A DNA stretch of 64,000 nt, from positions 16,411-80,410 of the forward strand of contig JBPRGG010000037.1 in assembly GCA_051418075.1 (NCBI GenBank), given 5' to 3'. Shown here piece by piece: positions 34,655 through 44,389 of the stretch. The number at the start of each line of letters is the position of its first letter. The first letter of the stretch is position 1. The notes under the pieces are model-generated. The model did no database searches and was not told where the DNA came from. It saw only the letters and a list, made by a program, of their open reading frames with translations. The translations under genes were made by a program, and so were the position numbers. Source of the DNA: JBPRGG01 sp051418075. GTDB taxonomy: Bacteria; Bacteroidota; Bacteroidia; Cytophagales; Cyclobacteriaceae.

Positions 34655-37054
34655 ATGAGATCTATTAAACTACTTAGCTTCTTTTTATTCCAATCTCTTG
34701 CTGTACTTTCTTTGGCCCAAACTGCTGAAATTAAGGGTAAAATTACTGATCAAATGCAACAGGCGGTAGAAGGTGTCAATATACAGGTGAACAAATTAAG
34801 AATGGGTACCAGTAGTGAAGCAGATGGTTCCTTTCAGCTGACTGTTCCGGCCAACCTGGAGCTTGTTATTAGATTTCAACATGTTAACTACAAGACCAAA
34901 GAGATAAAATTGAATCTGGATCCGGACCAGGAAAAAGAAATTAATTTAATTCTGGAGGAAGACATTAAAACCCTGCAGCAGGTGGAGATCCAGGGACGGA
35001 AAACCGACGAGATCCGGCCCCAAACCAGCATCACCCGTATTGATCCTAAAACAGTTCAAGTCCTCCCTACTCCATTTGCTGAATTTAACAAGATTCTGGT
35101 CACTTTACCGGGCGTGGTGAGCAATAATGAGCTTTCTTCTACCTATTCGGTCAGAGGAGGCAATTTTGATGAAAACCTGGTATACGTCAATGATATTCCC
35201 ATCTACCGGCCATTCCTGATCCGGGCCGGGCAACAGGAAGGCCTCAGTTTTGTCAACCCTGACCTGGTTGAGCAAATTGCATTTTCTTCCGGAGGATGGC
35301 AACCTAAATATGGTGATAAATTAGCATCCAATCTGAATATTACCTATCGCAAACCTGAAAAATTTGACGGGGCTCTTACCTTTGGGTTATTGGGGGGCAA
35401 TGGCTTCTTGCAGGGGGTAACTGCCCGGGAAAGACTCAGCTATTTGGTGGGGGTAAGACATAAGCGATCCACCTATTTACTGAATACCCTGGAGACACAG
35501 GGCGAGTACCTGCCTAATTATACAGACTTGCAAACCTATCTCAACCTGGATCTGAGTGGAAATAAGGCAGGGTCTAATCCAGCTGATCTGGACTTGTTAT
35601 TTTCTTATTCCCGAAATCGTTTCCTGGTAGAGCCGGAAAACCGGGAAACTACCTTTGGTAATATTTTCGATGGGGTGATCAGACTCTTTGTAGCTTTCGA
35701 TGGAAGGGAACTGATGGAATATGATACATACCAGGGGGGAGCCAGGTTGACTAAAATTTTTAGCCCCCAACTAAAGAATTCCCTGATAATCTCCGGTATG
35801 CAATCCAGAGAACGGGAATATTTTGATATCGAAGGTGGCTACCGGCTGTGTGATGTGAACAAGGATTTTGGTTCAGAAGATTTCGACCGGTGTATTGGGC
35901 TCAGGGGAATTGGTACCAATTATCGTTATGCCCGAAACCGGCTGATAGCTAATATAGCCACAGCCGAAAACCGGATTGAATTTTTACCTGAAGAAAAACA
36001 TAAATTTGAATTTGGTCTGGGTTATATTTTACAGGATATAAAAGATGACCTGGATGAATACAGCTTCCTTGATTCTGCTGATTTTGTGCAAATTGATGAA
36101 AATATTGATGTTCAGAATCGCCTGACCCACCATCAGATTACCAGCTACGCCCAGCATTCCTGGCAAATTGATCCCTATCAATTGCTGACCTACGGAGTAA
36201 GACTGAATTTTTACAGCCTAAATCAGCAATTATTGATCAGTCCACGCATGCAGTACAGCTACCAACCAGCCTGGAATCGGGATGTTTTGTTCAAAGCATC
36301 CCTGGGTGTTTACCAACAGCCTCCTCTTTATAGGGAATTGCGAGATTTTTCCGGTAATTTAAACCTGGAACTAAGAGCACAATCATCAGTTCATGCCATT
36401 CTGGGCCTGGATTATAACCTTCAGATCTGGAACCGGCCGTTTAAATTACTGGCTGAGACTTATTATAAGTACTTATATAACATTGTACCCTATGATGTAG
36501 ACAATGTACGAATCAGGTATTTTGCTCAAAACAATGCCAAAGCCTTTGCCACAGGGCTGGACCTGCGGCTCAGCGGAGAATTTATTCCCGGTACAGAATC
36601 TTGGTTCAGCCTGGGCCTGCTCTCCACCCGGGAAGATGTGGAGAATGACGGACGTGCCTATATCCGCCGCCCTTCTGATCAACGACTCACCCTGGGTATC
36701 TTTTTTGAAGATCACCTGCCCAATGACCCCACCACCCGCATGAACCTCAATCTGGTTGTCGGAAGTGGTTTACCCTTTGGGCCTCCTCAGAATGTCCGTT
36801 TACGGAATATTTTTGTATCAGAGATGTACCGTAGAGTGGACATTGGTTTTAGGAAATTGATCAGTCTGAAAAAAATATTTCCGGGAAACAGGAATCACTT
36901 AAATTCGTTATGGATTGGTTTAGAGATACTTAACCTTTTGGGCGCTGATAATACAATTTCCTACACCTGGATAAAAGACCTCAGTAATACCCAGTACGGC
37001 ATCCCTAATTCATTATCGGCAAGATTTTTGAATGTAAAATTAACAGTAAAATAG
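34655..37054 (+). CDS. TonB-dependent receptor with carboxypeptidase-regulatory N-terminus
   Basis: A 799-residue outer-membrane receptor. After the signal peptide (ends S-L-A-Q, residue 22) comes a carboxypeptidase-regulatory-like beta-sandwich (about 23-105), a plug (about 125-240, with Y-S-V-R-G-G-N-F-D-E-N) and a 22-strand barrel to the C-terminal F-L-N-V-K-L. No SusD partner follows, so it is not a SusC-type glycan importer. Ligand unknown (siderophore, cobalamin or other). It is probably co-transcribed with rpe. Confidence 0.88.
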   Translation: MRSIKLLSFFLFQSLAVLSLAQTAEIKGKITDQMQQAVEGVNIQVNKLRMGTSSEADGSFQLTVPANLELVIRFQHVNYKTKEIKLNLDPDQEKEINLILEEDIKTLQQVEIQGRKTDEIRPQTSITRIDPKTVQVLPTPFAEFNKILVTLPGVVSNNELSSTYSVRGGNFDENLVYVNDIPIYRPFLIRAGQQEGLSFVNPDLVEQIAFSSGGWQPKYGDKLASNLNITYRKPEKFDGALTFGLLGGNGFLQGVTARERLSYLVGVRHKRSTYLLNTLETQGEYLPNYTDLQTYLNLDLSGNKAGSNPADLDLLFSYSRNRFLVEPENRETTFGNIFDGVIRLFVAFDGRELMEYDTYQGGARLTKIFSPQLKNSLIISGMQSREREYFDIEGGYRLCDVNKDFGSEDFDRCIGLRGIGTNYRYARNRLIANIATAENRIEFLPEEKHKFEFGLGYILQDIKDDLDEYSFLDSADFVQIDENIDVQNRLTHHQITSYAQHSWQIDPYQLLTYGVRLNFYSLNQQLLISPRMQYSYQPAWNRDVLFKASLGVYQQPPLYRELRDFSGNLNLELRAQSSVHAILGLDYNLQIWNRPFKLLAETYYKYLYNIVPYDVDNVRIRYFAQNNAKAFATGLDLRLSGEFIPGTESWFSLGLLSTREDVENDGRAYIRRPSDQRLTLGIFFEDHLPNDPTTRMNLNLVVGSGLPFGPPQNVRLRNIFVSEMYRRVDIGFRKLISLKKIFPGNRNHLNSLWIGLEILNLLGADNTISYTWIKDLSNTQYGIPNSLSARFLNVKLTVK

Positions 37055-37126
37055 ACCGGTTTTTTATTCCAATTAATGGCAATTTTGCCTTGTCAAAGTT
37101 AATTAAAGTTCAAAAATATTATTAAT

Positions 37127-37717
37127 ATGAAAAAGGTTTTTACTTATCTTTTACTATTTTCGGTAGCTGCCTTATTCAGCTTGGGCTGTGCCCGTCGTAC
37201 AGTGACCCGGGTGAGCCCGGATCAGCAAATAGATTTAAGCGGTCGCTGGAATGATTCTGACTCACGATTGGTGGCCAATAAAATGGTGCAGCAATTTTTT
37301 AACAGCCCCCGTTATGACGATTATGCCCGGGATAAAGGTCATACTCCTGCCATTATCGTGGGATATATCAAAAACAAAACGGCTGAGCATATTGATTCGG
37401 ACAATTATGTAAAGAAATTTGAAATGGAGATCTTTAATTCTGGTATGGCTGACCTGGTAGAAGGAGGCGAATTCAGAGAAAGATTAAGAGAAGAAAGAGC
37501 AGATCAGCAGGAATTTGCTTCGCCAGAAACCACCTCTCGGTGGGGTCGTGAAACCGGAGCCAACCTGATGCTGTTTGGCGTAATGACCTCAGAAGAAGAT
37601 GCTTACAACAATAAAAAAGTAGTAAATTACATTACCACTTTATACCTGACTGACCTTGAAACTAATAAAAGGGTTTGGTATGGTCAGGAAGAAATCAAAA
37701 AATACATCACTAATTGA
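37127..37717 (+). CDS. LpoB-like lipoprotein
   Basis: A 196-residue lipoprotein (lipobox L-G-C, Cys21) resembling the PBP-activator LpoB family (PF13036). Marks are A-I-I-V-G-Y-I-K-N-K-T-A-E-H-I near 84 and T-G-A-N-L-M-L-F-G near 145. In enterobacteria LpoB reaches through the peptidoglycan to stimulate PBP1b. Here it is followed by a COG3014-type lipoprotein, a pairing known from other bacteria. Whether it activates a PBP in Bacteroidota is not established. Confidence 0.75.
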   Translation: MKKVFTYLLLFSVAALFSLGCARRTVTRVSPDQQIDLSGRWNDSDSRLVANKMVQQFFNSPRYDDYARDKGHTPAIIVGYIKNKTAEHIDSDNYVKKFEMEIFNSGMADLVEGGEFRERLREERADQQEFASPETTSRWGRETGANLMLFGVMTSEEDAYNNKKVVNYITTLYLTDLETNKRVWYGQEEIKKYITN

Positions 37718-37850
37718 TTTTTCTTGCAGGCTTAGGGTTTGTCAAACAGGAAAAATCAGATGGCAAATTACACCATATCAGAATTAAGTGTCATTAGATC
37801 ATCTATTTATTGTTTTTGGCATTCCTTTTAGAAAAAACGCAGGTTGATTT

Positions 37851-39275
37851 ATGATTCGTCGATTTCCTACCATATATGTTTTGATATTTTCACTGGTAAT
37901 AGGTGGTTGTTCCAGCTATTACCAGGTTAATCAGGCATTTAACAACAATTTTGAAGATGGAGATCTTGATCAGGCCAAAAAGATCCTGGAAAACAACCAA
38001 AAAGCCGAAAACAGCAAAGCCAGGTTCCTATACTTCCTTAACCTGGGTGTGGTGAATTCCATGATGGGTAATTATGAGGAAAGTAATCAGTATTTTGAAC
38101 AAGCTTACTTGTTTGGAGAAGATTTTCGTAAGAATTACTTCAATTATGCCGCTTCTTTGATCACCAATCCCAATATGATGACTTATGCCGGGGAAGATCA
38201 TGAACATTTGATCTTGCTTTATTACAAAGCCCTGAATTACCTGAAACTTAAGGATCATGCCTCAGCCTTGGTAGAGTGTCGCCGGCTAAATAACCGGCTG
38301 CAGGAATTGAGTGACAAATATACTTCCGAGTCAAAATTTCAACGGGATGCTTTTATTCATAATCTGATGGGAATTATTTATGAAGCAGATAAAGATTACA
38401 ACAATGCCTTTATTGCTTACCGAAATGCCCTGGAGATCTATGAAAATGACTATCAACATATGTTTGGCCTTTCTGCCCCGGAGCAATTGAAGCATGACCT
38501 TTTAAGAACGGCCTACCTCACCGGTTTTAATGATGAAGTGGCTTTCTATGAGGAGAAATTTGGATTAAAATATGATCATAATACTTCCTCGGCTCAACTG
38601 GTATTTTTCTGGAACAATGGACTGGGTCCGGTAAAGTCGGAATGGGGCCTCAATTTCGGAATAATCAGAAAAGAAGGAGGACTGGTAAATTTTGTTAATG
38701 AAGAACATGGCTTCAGCTTTCCTTTTGTATTGGAAAATGATGAAGATGATGATAAAAAAAACAGTTTATCTGATCTGGAGTTCTTCAGGGTCACCTTTCC
38801 CAAATATGTAGAAAGACCTCCTATGTATGAATCGGCCTCCCTTCAATTCAACGGAAATAATTTTCCCCTGGAAAAAGCGGAAAACATCAACGCCATTGCC
38901 TTCAAAAGCCTGCAACAACGTATGCTTAAGGAATTTAGTCAGTCGTTGTTAAGATTAGCCCTGAAAAAGGCGGCTGAATACAGCGCCAGGGAAGAAAATG
39001 ATGACCTTGGGGCTGCCATAGGCTTAATAAATGCCCTTACCGAAAAAGCTGATACGCGTAACTGGCAAACCATTCCCCATAGCATCCATTATACCCGTAT
39101 TCCAATGTCTGCTGGCCAGCACAAGGTCCGGATTGTCCTGCGCAACCAGGAAAATAACCAACTTAACCAGGAACATGAATTCACCTATCAACTCCAACCC
39201 GGAGAAACACACTTTCATTCCTTCTACAGTCTGGAAACTGATCCCGGCTTTTCCCGTCCCTTTGTAATTTACTGA
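37851..39275 (+). CDS. COG3014-type TPR lipoprotein
   Basis: A 474-residue lipoprotein (lipobox I-G-G-C, Cys20). The first half (about 25-230) is helical with TPR-like units, such as N-Y-E-E-S-N-Q-Y-F-E-Q-A and D-Y-N-N-A-F-I-A-Y-R-N-A-L. The second half is beta-rich. The arrangement and the middle W-N-N-G-L-G-P-V-K motif fit COG3014. It lies 133 bp after the LpoB-like gene, and the next gene is a small exported protein. Probably part of a cell-envelope assembly function; not specifically known. Confidence 0.72.
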   Translation: MIRRFPTIYVLIFSLVIGGCSSYYQVNQAFNNNFEDGDLDQAKKILENNQKAENSKARFLYFLNLGVVNSMMGNYEESNQYFEQAYLFGEDFRKNYFNYAASLITNPNMMTYAGEDHEHLILLYYKALNYLKLKDHASALVECRRLNNRLQELSDKYTSESKFQRDAFIHNLMGIIYEADKDYNNAFIAYRNALEIYENDYQHMFGLSAPEQLKHDLLRTAYLTGFNDEVAFYEEKFGLKYDHNTSSAQLVFFWNNGLGPVKSEWGLNFGIIRKEGGLVNFVNEEHGFSFPFVLENDEDDDKKNSLSDLEFFRVTFPKYVERPPMYESASLQFNGNNFPLEKAENINAIAFKSLQQRMLKEFSQSLLRLALKKAAEYSAREENDDLGAAIGLINALTEKADTRNWQTIPHSIHYTRIPMSAGQHKVRIVLRNQENNQLNQEHEFTYQLQPGETHFHSFYSLETDPGFSRPFVIY

Positions 39276-39385
39276 TTTTCCACAAAATAGCATGGTTTTT
39301 TAAATAAGTAAGGTTACCGCATTATTTATCATTTTTATATCCAAACCAGCCATTATCTTAGGGCTGCATTAATTAAACCAGTATC

Positions 39386-39913
39386 ATGAAAAAAATTTTT
39401 CTTATCGGCTTATTCAGCCTGATCCAGACCAATTTGTGGGCTCAGCAAAATCCGGGTTTAGAAGAAACCTTTAATTGGCTGCAAAATAAAATTGATTCCT
39501 ATTCCCGTTATGTGATCATTGATTCTACCGGTCTTTTGACCGAAGTGGATTATACATTAATGGCTGTGGATGAGGGATTTTGTAAAGCAGAATTAGCAGA
39601 AAGCGCCAAATCAATTGGATCAGCCAGGCATGTATTTAATTTTAGTGAATTGGACCCGGCCTCCCTCCAACTCACTCCTATACAAACCATTTACCCTGAT
39701 ATCAAGATCCATGATGATGTTTACCTGATCAATTTGAAAACCAAATATGGTACCAAGTTAATATTTAGTGAATTTAAAGGGGCTTATCAGGGAGACAAAC
39801 TGGGCAATGAATTGGTATTAGGGGTAAAAACCCTGGAAATGGGAGAAAGAATGATCAAAGGGATAAGGCATGCTATCAGCTTATGTCATGAAAAAGACGA
39901 TCTTTTTCGTTAA
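39386..39913 (+). CDS. Small exported protein, unknown function
   Basis: A 175-residue protein with a signal peptide ending L-W-A-Q (residue 20). The mature part has the look of a compact alpha/beta domain, but I do not recognise the family. A conserved-looking G-A-Y-Q-G-D and the Lys/His-rich end are the only obvious marks. It may share the promoter of the preceding envelope genes; the 110-bp gap makes that uncertain. It ends 6 bp before a convergent acyltransferase gene. Confidence 0.65.
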   Translation: MKKIFLIGLFSLIQTNLWAQQNPGLEETFNWLQNKIDSYSRYVIIDSTGLLTEVDYTLMAVDEGFCKAELAESAKSIGSARHVFNFSELDPASLQLTPIQTIYPDIKIHDDVYLINLKTKYGTKLIFSEFKGAYQGDKLGNELVLGVKTLEMGERMIKGIRHAISLCHEKDDLFR

Positions 39914-39919
39914 GGAATC

Positions 39920-40477
39920 TTAAAGTACCCCTAATTCCGGATATTTACCTGTCTTGGTGCGGTAGAATGCCATAATTTCTTCCAATTGCTCCTCCAGTTT
40001 TCCATTGGGATAGATCACAGGACCAATTCCTGCTTCTTTATTCTTATAGTCTAAAAAGCCCAAAATAATGGGCACCTGGGCATTTAATGCAATATAATAA
40101 AACCCGGTTCGCCATTGGGGTACATATTTACGGGTGCCTTCAGGAGTGACCATCACCACCAGTTGAGAAGATCTTTGAAATAATCCGGTCATCTGGTCTA
40201 CATAACTTACAGTTTTACTTTTCCTGTTCCTGTCGATGGCAATTGCCCCCAGTTTTTGCAAAAATATACCAATAAGGGGTGCATCTACCCATTCTTTTTT
40301 AATGGTAAATTTCACAGGTATACCCATCAGGAAAAAAGCCCCCCGGGAAAAGATAAGATCCCAATTGCTGGTGTGCGGAGCAGCTACCATCACTGCTTTT
40401 TTAACATCGGCCGGAAATGCACCTGCCACTTTCCATCCTGAAACCTTAAACAATAGTTTAGCTATCACATACCACAT
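39920..40477 (-). CDS. 1-acyl-glycerol-3-phosphate acyltransferase-like protein
   Basis: A 185-residue acyltransferase. Motif I is A-P-H-T-S-N-W-D (H-X4-D, near 33-40), motif II/III includes L-G-A-I-A-I-D-R-N-R near 75, and P-E-G-T-R near 112 binds the glycerol phosphate. It transfers a fatty acyl group in phospholipid or related lipid synthesis; the acceptor is not certain, since short family members also acylate other lipids. Monocistronic on the minus strand. Confidence 0.85.
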   Translation of the reverse strand: MWYVIAKLLFKVSGWKVAGAFPADVKKAVMVAAPHTSNWDLIFSRGAFFLMGIPVKFTIKKEWVDAPLIGIFLQKLGAIAIDRNRKSKTVSYVDQMTGLFQRSSQLVVMVTPEGTRKYVPQWRTGFYYIALNAQVPIILGFLDYKNKEAGIGPVIYPNGKLEEQLEEIMAFYRTKTGKYPELGVL

Positions 40478-40561
40478 TTATTGTAATTTTTAATACATAA
40501 ATAACCAATTTAAGGCATGGATCAAATCAAATCCGGAAAAAGTAGGAGATTCTGAAAGGTT

Positions 40562-41947
40562 TTAGGGTAAAATTTTCAACTTCTGACCCGGTTGCAGGGT
40601 GAAATCATCCAGGTCATTCATTTGCCTGATCTGCGAAATGGTCAGATCATCGTATTTTAAAGCAATACTCCACAGGGAATCGCCCGGCTGAACTACGTAG
40701 GTAGTATGGGAAGTAACATTATTCAGACCTGTCGACGTTTCATTGTCAGGGAACAGGGTCAGTTGTTGGCCGATGTTTAATTTGGTTAGGTACAGGTTAT
40801 TCCATTCCCTGATATTTCGAACAGACACATTATAAAGTAAGGAAAGGTATTGCAGGTTTTCATGTGCTTGTACCTGGTGGGTTATCTGAGGCACTTGTTT
40901 GTGGTTGTAAGGGTCTGGTAAAAACTCATTATCGCTTTGTTCCAACACTTCATGATAATTGGCTAGCACATAAAAATATTTATCAGCCGGAATATTCAAG
41001 GCAAAATCCCGGGTATGTTTGGGCAATCTGGAACTGACAATCTGAGGATTTAATTCCAATACATCATCCAGACATAAATTAAGTTCCTGAGAAAATTTTT
41101 CCAGGTCAAGATATCCATGAACCGGGATGGTACGGGTTTCCATGTTGGCTTCGTAAAATTCAGGAAAAAGGTTGTGCTCTTCAGCATAATGAAAGATATA
41201 AGTGATGGCTACAAATTGAGGCACGTAAGATCTTGTTTCCCTGAATAAATATCGATAAGCACCCCAGAAATTATTTTTACCTGAAATTCTTACCGCCTTT
41301 TTTACATTTCCATATCCGGTATTGTAGGCAGCCAAGGCCAGTTCCCAGTCATCAAAAGCATCATGCAACCACCCAAGCAAGCGACAAGCTGCTTCTGTAG
41401 ATCTTTCAGGGTCCATACGATGATCCACATACTGGTTTACTTTTAAATTGTACTGCCTTGCTACTGGTCTCATAAATTGCCATAATCCCACGGCTCCGGC
41501 CGGGCTGGTAGCCTTAGGATTTAAACCTGATTCTACAATGGCCATATACTTTAGTTCATCCGGCAGGTTATGCTTTTTTAGATAAGCCTCAATCATGGGA
41601 AAATATTTCCTTCCCCGGGCCAGCATCAAACGGGTATAATCCCGGTCCCTCACCGCAAAGTAATTGATAAAATCCCTTACGATCAGATTAAAATGTAAAG
41701 GGACTTCTTTCTCAATTTCCTTTAACCGTGTCTCCATTACTTCGGCTGGTACATCGGGAATATAGTCGTATTTATCCAAACGATAATCCTCAGGATAAAT
41801 TAATGAATCCTGATCAGTAATCTGCCTGGAAGTATCGCCTGAAGGGGAATTACAAGCAAATAAAATGTTTATCAAAAATAAAAAAATCACAACTCCCGAT
41901 AAAAAATTAGCCAGTATTAAAAATGTACTTTTATTGGCTTTCATCAT
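40562..41947 (-). CDS. MltD-like membrane-bound lytic transglycosylase with LysM domains
   Basis: A 461-residue lipoprotein-like enzyme (signal region 10-32 ends L-F-A-C). The SLT domain (about 100-260) carries the catalytic Glu in A-I-V-E-S-G-L-N-P and the following S-P-A-G-A-V-G-L-W-Q-F; A-A-Y-N-T-G-Y-G-N-V follows. One poor and one good LysM motif (V-Q-P-G-D-S-L-W-S-I-A) are at the C-terminus. It cleaves peptidoglycan strands to anhydro-muropeptides at the inner face of the outer membrane. The acyltransferase gene lies 84 bp downstream. Confidence 0.9.
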   Translation of the reverse strand: MMKANKSTFLILANFLSGVVIFLFLINILFACNSPSGDTSRQITDQDSLIYPEDYRLDKYDYIPDVPAEVMETRLKEIEKEVPLHFNLIVRDFINYFAVRDRDYTRLMLARGRKYFPMIEAYLKKHNLPDELKYMAIVESGLNPKATSPAGAVGLWQFMRPVARQYNLKVNQYVDHRMDPERSTEAACRLLGWLHDAFDDWELALAAYNTGYGNVKKAVRISGKNNFWGAYRYLFRETRSYVPQFVAITYIFHYAEEHNLFPEFYEANMETRTIPVHGYLDLEKFSQELNLCLDDVLELNPQIVSSRLPKHTRDFALNIPADKYFYVLANYHEVLEQSDNEFLPDPYNHKQVPQITHQVQAHENLQYLSLLYNVSVRNIREWNNLYLTKLNIGQQLTLFPDNETSTGLNNVTSHTTYVVQPGDSLWSIALKYDDLTISQIRQMNDLDDFTLQPGQKLKILP

Positions 41948-42004
41948 AGATATAACCCTGAAGTAACTATATTGTTAAACATTAACAACGTTAAAATCAT
42001 CTCC

Positions 42005-42853
42005 ATGAAATATAAACCCTGGCAGCTATATCTAGGTGTAGTCCTTGTTGTATTGTTCTGGTTTTTAAACTGGTATCTGGACGGGCTTCGTACTCATTGG
42101 GGTTTTTTCTTTCTATGGTTGGGCTATATTCTTACTATAGACGGTGTGGTTTATCTTAAAAAAAAGCACTCTTTGATCACCAGAAATTATAAGGCATTTA
42201 TTGGCTTATTCCTGATCTCTGCTCCAGCCTGGTGGCTGTTTGAACTGATCGACTTGCGGACAAATTATTGGATATATTTGGGTAAGCAGCATTTTACCGA
42301 TCTGGAATACTTTATGTTTGCCAGTCTGAGTTTTTCTACTGTACTGCCCGCTGTATTCGAAACTTCAGAACTGACAGGCACAATTAAATGGTTCAGATGG
42401 GTAAAAGGACCTCAAGTGGTACGGTCCGCCAAGACTGCCATGCTTTTTTTTGTCAGTGGTTGGATCATGCTGATTTTGTTATTGATCTGGCCTGAATACT
42501 TTCCGGCTTTTGTTTGGATGTCCTTATATTTCATTTTTGAACCTATCAATTTTTGGATAAGGGGAAAGACTTTGTGGGATTATACCCAACATCGAAACTG
42601 GGGACCTGTTATTACGCTTTGGCTGGGATGCTTGATCTGTGGCTTTTTTTGGGAAATGTGGAATTACTACAGCTATCCCAAATGGATCTACGATGTGCCT
42701 TTTATTAATTTCTGGTACATTTTTGAAATGCCTTTGTTGGGATACCTGGGTTATTTGCCTTTTGCCCTGGAGTTATATGCTCTTTACCACCTGGTAGTCA
42801 AGCTGTTGGGCCTGAATGACCTGTGTGATTACCTGGAACTGGCATCTTCCTGA
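42005..42853 (+). CDS. Polytopic membrane protein, unknown function
   Basis: A 282-residue protein with about 7-8 predicted membrane helices rich in Trp, Phe and Tyr. Start ATG 42005 is preferred over an upstream TTG. Recurrent W-x-W/Y patterns (for example F-F-W-E-M-W-N-Y-Y) suggest a small-molecule or lipid handling integral protein, but I do not recognise a family. It is divergent from mltD and its last 25 bases overlap the convergent CPBP gene. Confidence 0.7.
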   Translation: MKYKPWQLYLGVVLVVLFWFLNWYLDGLRTHWGFFFLWLGYILTIDGVVYLKKKHSLITRNYKAFIGLFLISAPAWWLFELIDLRTNYWIYLGKQHFTDLEYFMFASLSFSTVLPAVFETSELTGTIKWFRWVKGPQVVRSAKTAMLFFVSGWIMLILLLIWPEYFPAFVWMSLYFIFEPINFWIRGKTLWDYTQHRNWGPVITLWLGCLICGFFWEMWNYYSYPKWIYDVPFINFWYIFEMPLLGYLGYLPFALELYALYHLVVKLLGLNDLCDYLELASS

Positions 42854-43413
42854 GTTTGTGTTGCCTGATGATGATTTAATTTATACAGCAGGTATATATC
42901 AATAGCTGTATGGGCGGCAATGCTACTGATCAACCCGGTATGAATTTTTAAATAGCCTATCCCGATGATGGCTATGGTCATAAAAATGCCATAAACGCTT
43001 AAACGCCAGTTCATGGGATTCAGATAACCATGAATAGCCACAAACAAAATGGAGGTAGGAATTAAACCCATCAGAGGTTGAATTGCACCCCTGAAAAGGA
43101 TTTCCTCCCCTACTCCGGCACAAAATGAAACAAATATGATGTCACTGATATTGAGTTCCATAGACTGGATCAATTCAGAAAAATAGTGTCTTACTTTTTT
43201 AAGTAGCTCAGTTTCTATCAATTTCCAGCCCAACCAGGAAACTAAAAGTCCGTAAGCCAGTCCGATGCCTGCCTGCTCCAACGGTTTTCTTCCCCTGGAA
43301 AAAAGCATGTCTGCCAGTGATTGGTTACCCCAGGATTCAATAATAGCATAGCCAATGAAGCTAAAACCAAATAAAGTAAATAAAGCCAGCAGGATGAATG
43401 TCTTTTTATTCAA
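42829..43413 (-). CDS. CPBP-family intramembrane metalloprotease
   Basis: A 194-residue membrane protein of the Abi/CAAX-protease (CPBP) family. The motif G-V-G-E-E-I-L-F-R-G near 99-108 supplies the EExxxR signature, and later His residues (H-G-Y-L-N and H-T-A-I-D) supply the other conserved positions. Family members cleave prenylated or bacteriocin-related peptides, but most bacterial substrates are unknown. It overlaps the tail of the preceding convergent gene by 25 bp. Confidence 0.85.
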   Translation of the reverse strand: MNKKTFILLALFTLFGFSFIGYAIIESWGNQSLADMLFSRGRKPLEQAGIGLAYGLLVSWLGWKLIETELLKKVRHYFSELIQSMELNISDIIFVSFCAGVGEEILFRGAIQPLMGLIPTSILFVAIHGYLNPMNWRLSVYGIFMTIAIIGIGYLKIHTGLISSIAAHTAIDIYLLYKLNHHQATQTQEDASSR

Positions 43414-43554
43414 AATGGTATGATAATTTTTTCAAATACTATTTCTTCTAAATATCTATAAAAACAACGAAAGAACCACAAAAATGTGTAAATTATTTAT
43501 CTGGATTAACAGCAGGCTTAATTTTGACAGAACCTATATTTCAGAAGCAATAGA

Positions 43555-44202
43555 TCAAAATGCCAGCACCTCTTTCCCGGTGGGAACATATATGCGACTC
43601 TCTTTGGATGGCTTCAACAGGGCCTGCCCGGTAAAATTTCCAAATGCGGGCATAATTCCCTGATCCAAACCAAAATAGAAACAAGGCATTTTAAGATACT
43701 GCCTTCCCATTCCTTTGAGCTGAACTGCAGGATGAATATGGCCGGCCAGATTGTATTCCGGGCCCTGCCAGTCTTCAATAGGTTTATGGGAAATTACTAT
43801 TTGGTCCTGTTCCAGGGTAGTCTTATGGCAGGCCAGGTTCAAATCATTATAATCACTGGTTGAAAGAATATCATGATTACCTATCACCAGGTCAAAGTGA
43901 ATATGATTAAATTGCTCAATAAATTTTTTGAAAGTATCCCATTCCCCATTTCGCCGGCTGTGAAAAAGATCTCCAAGAAAAATAATCCTTTCTGGCAGAA
44001 ATTTTTTAATCAGCAGGTGCAGGTTCTTGATATTTACCTGGTCGATCCCAGCATGTACAGGAATGCCATTTTTACGAAAATGGGCCCCTTTCCCCAAATG
44101 AAAATCAGCAATCAACAGCGCTTTAGTTTCTTTCCAGAAAATAGCTTTGTGAGGATGCAATACGAAGGTCTGCCCTTTGATAATGATTTCCGGCCAATCC
44201 AT
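43555..44202 (-). CDS. pdeM: PdeM-type metallophosphoesterase
   Basis: A 215-residue calcineurin-like phosphoesterase of the ligase-associated PdeM family. Metal-binding blocks are A-D-F-H-L-G-K near 32, L-G-D-L-F-H-S-R near 76, I-G-N-H-D near 107 and G-H-I-H-P near 154. In many bacteria this gene lies with an Lhr-type helicase, a nuclease and a DNA ligase; none of these is seen beside it here, so it stands alone. The likely activity is DNA or nucleotide phosphodiester hydrolysis. Confidence 0.82.
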   Translation of the reverse strand: MDWPEIIIKGQTFVLHPHKAIFWKETKALLIADFHLGKGAHFRKNGIPVHAGIDQVNIKNLHLLIKKFLPERIIFLGDLFHSRRNGEWDTFKKFIEQFNHIHFDLVIGNHDILSTSDYNDLNLACHKTTLEQDQIVISHKPIEDWQGPEYNLAGHIHPAVQLKGMGRQYLKMPCFYFGLDQGIMPAFGNFTGQALLKPSKESRIYVPTGKEVLAF

Positions 44203-44302
44203 ACCTGTAAAGATACTTATTTTATAAATATTTGAAATCGCCGGGCCAGGCGTATAAAAAATATTGGTCAGTATCCTGGTTTTTTTGTAAATTTAATGAA
44301 TG

Positions 44303-44359
44303 GGCCTGTATTTTTTACCAGCCGAATTAGCTGGTAATCAGGCCTGCTAAATATTTTTG
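44303..44359 (+). promoter_or_regulatory. Nested inverted repeat and -7 box upstream of the PhyH-like gene
   Basis: TTACCAGC (44315-44322) and GCTGGTAA (44330-44337) are perfect inverted copies 7 nt apart. They are flanked by a second pair, GGCCTG (44303-44308) and CAGGCC (44339-44344). TATTTTTG at 44352-44359 fits the -7 box TAnnTTTG, 31 nt before the start codon. The repeat covers the -33 region, which fits a repressor operator; a divergent role for pdeM is possible. Confidence 0.5.
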
Positions 44360-44389
44360 TACACTTATCAACTTTTAAACTCGAAACAA

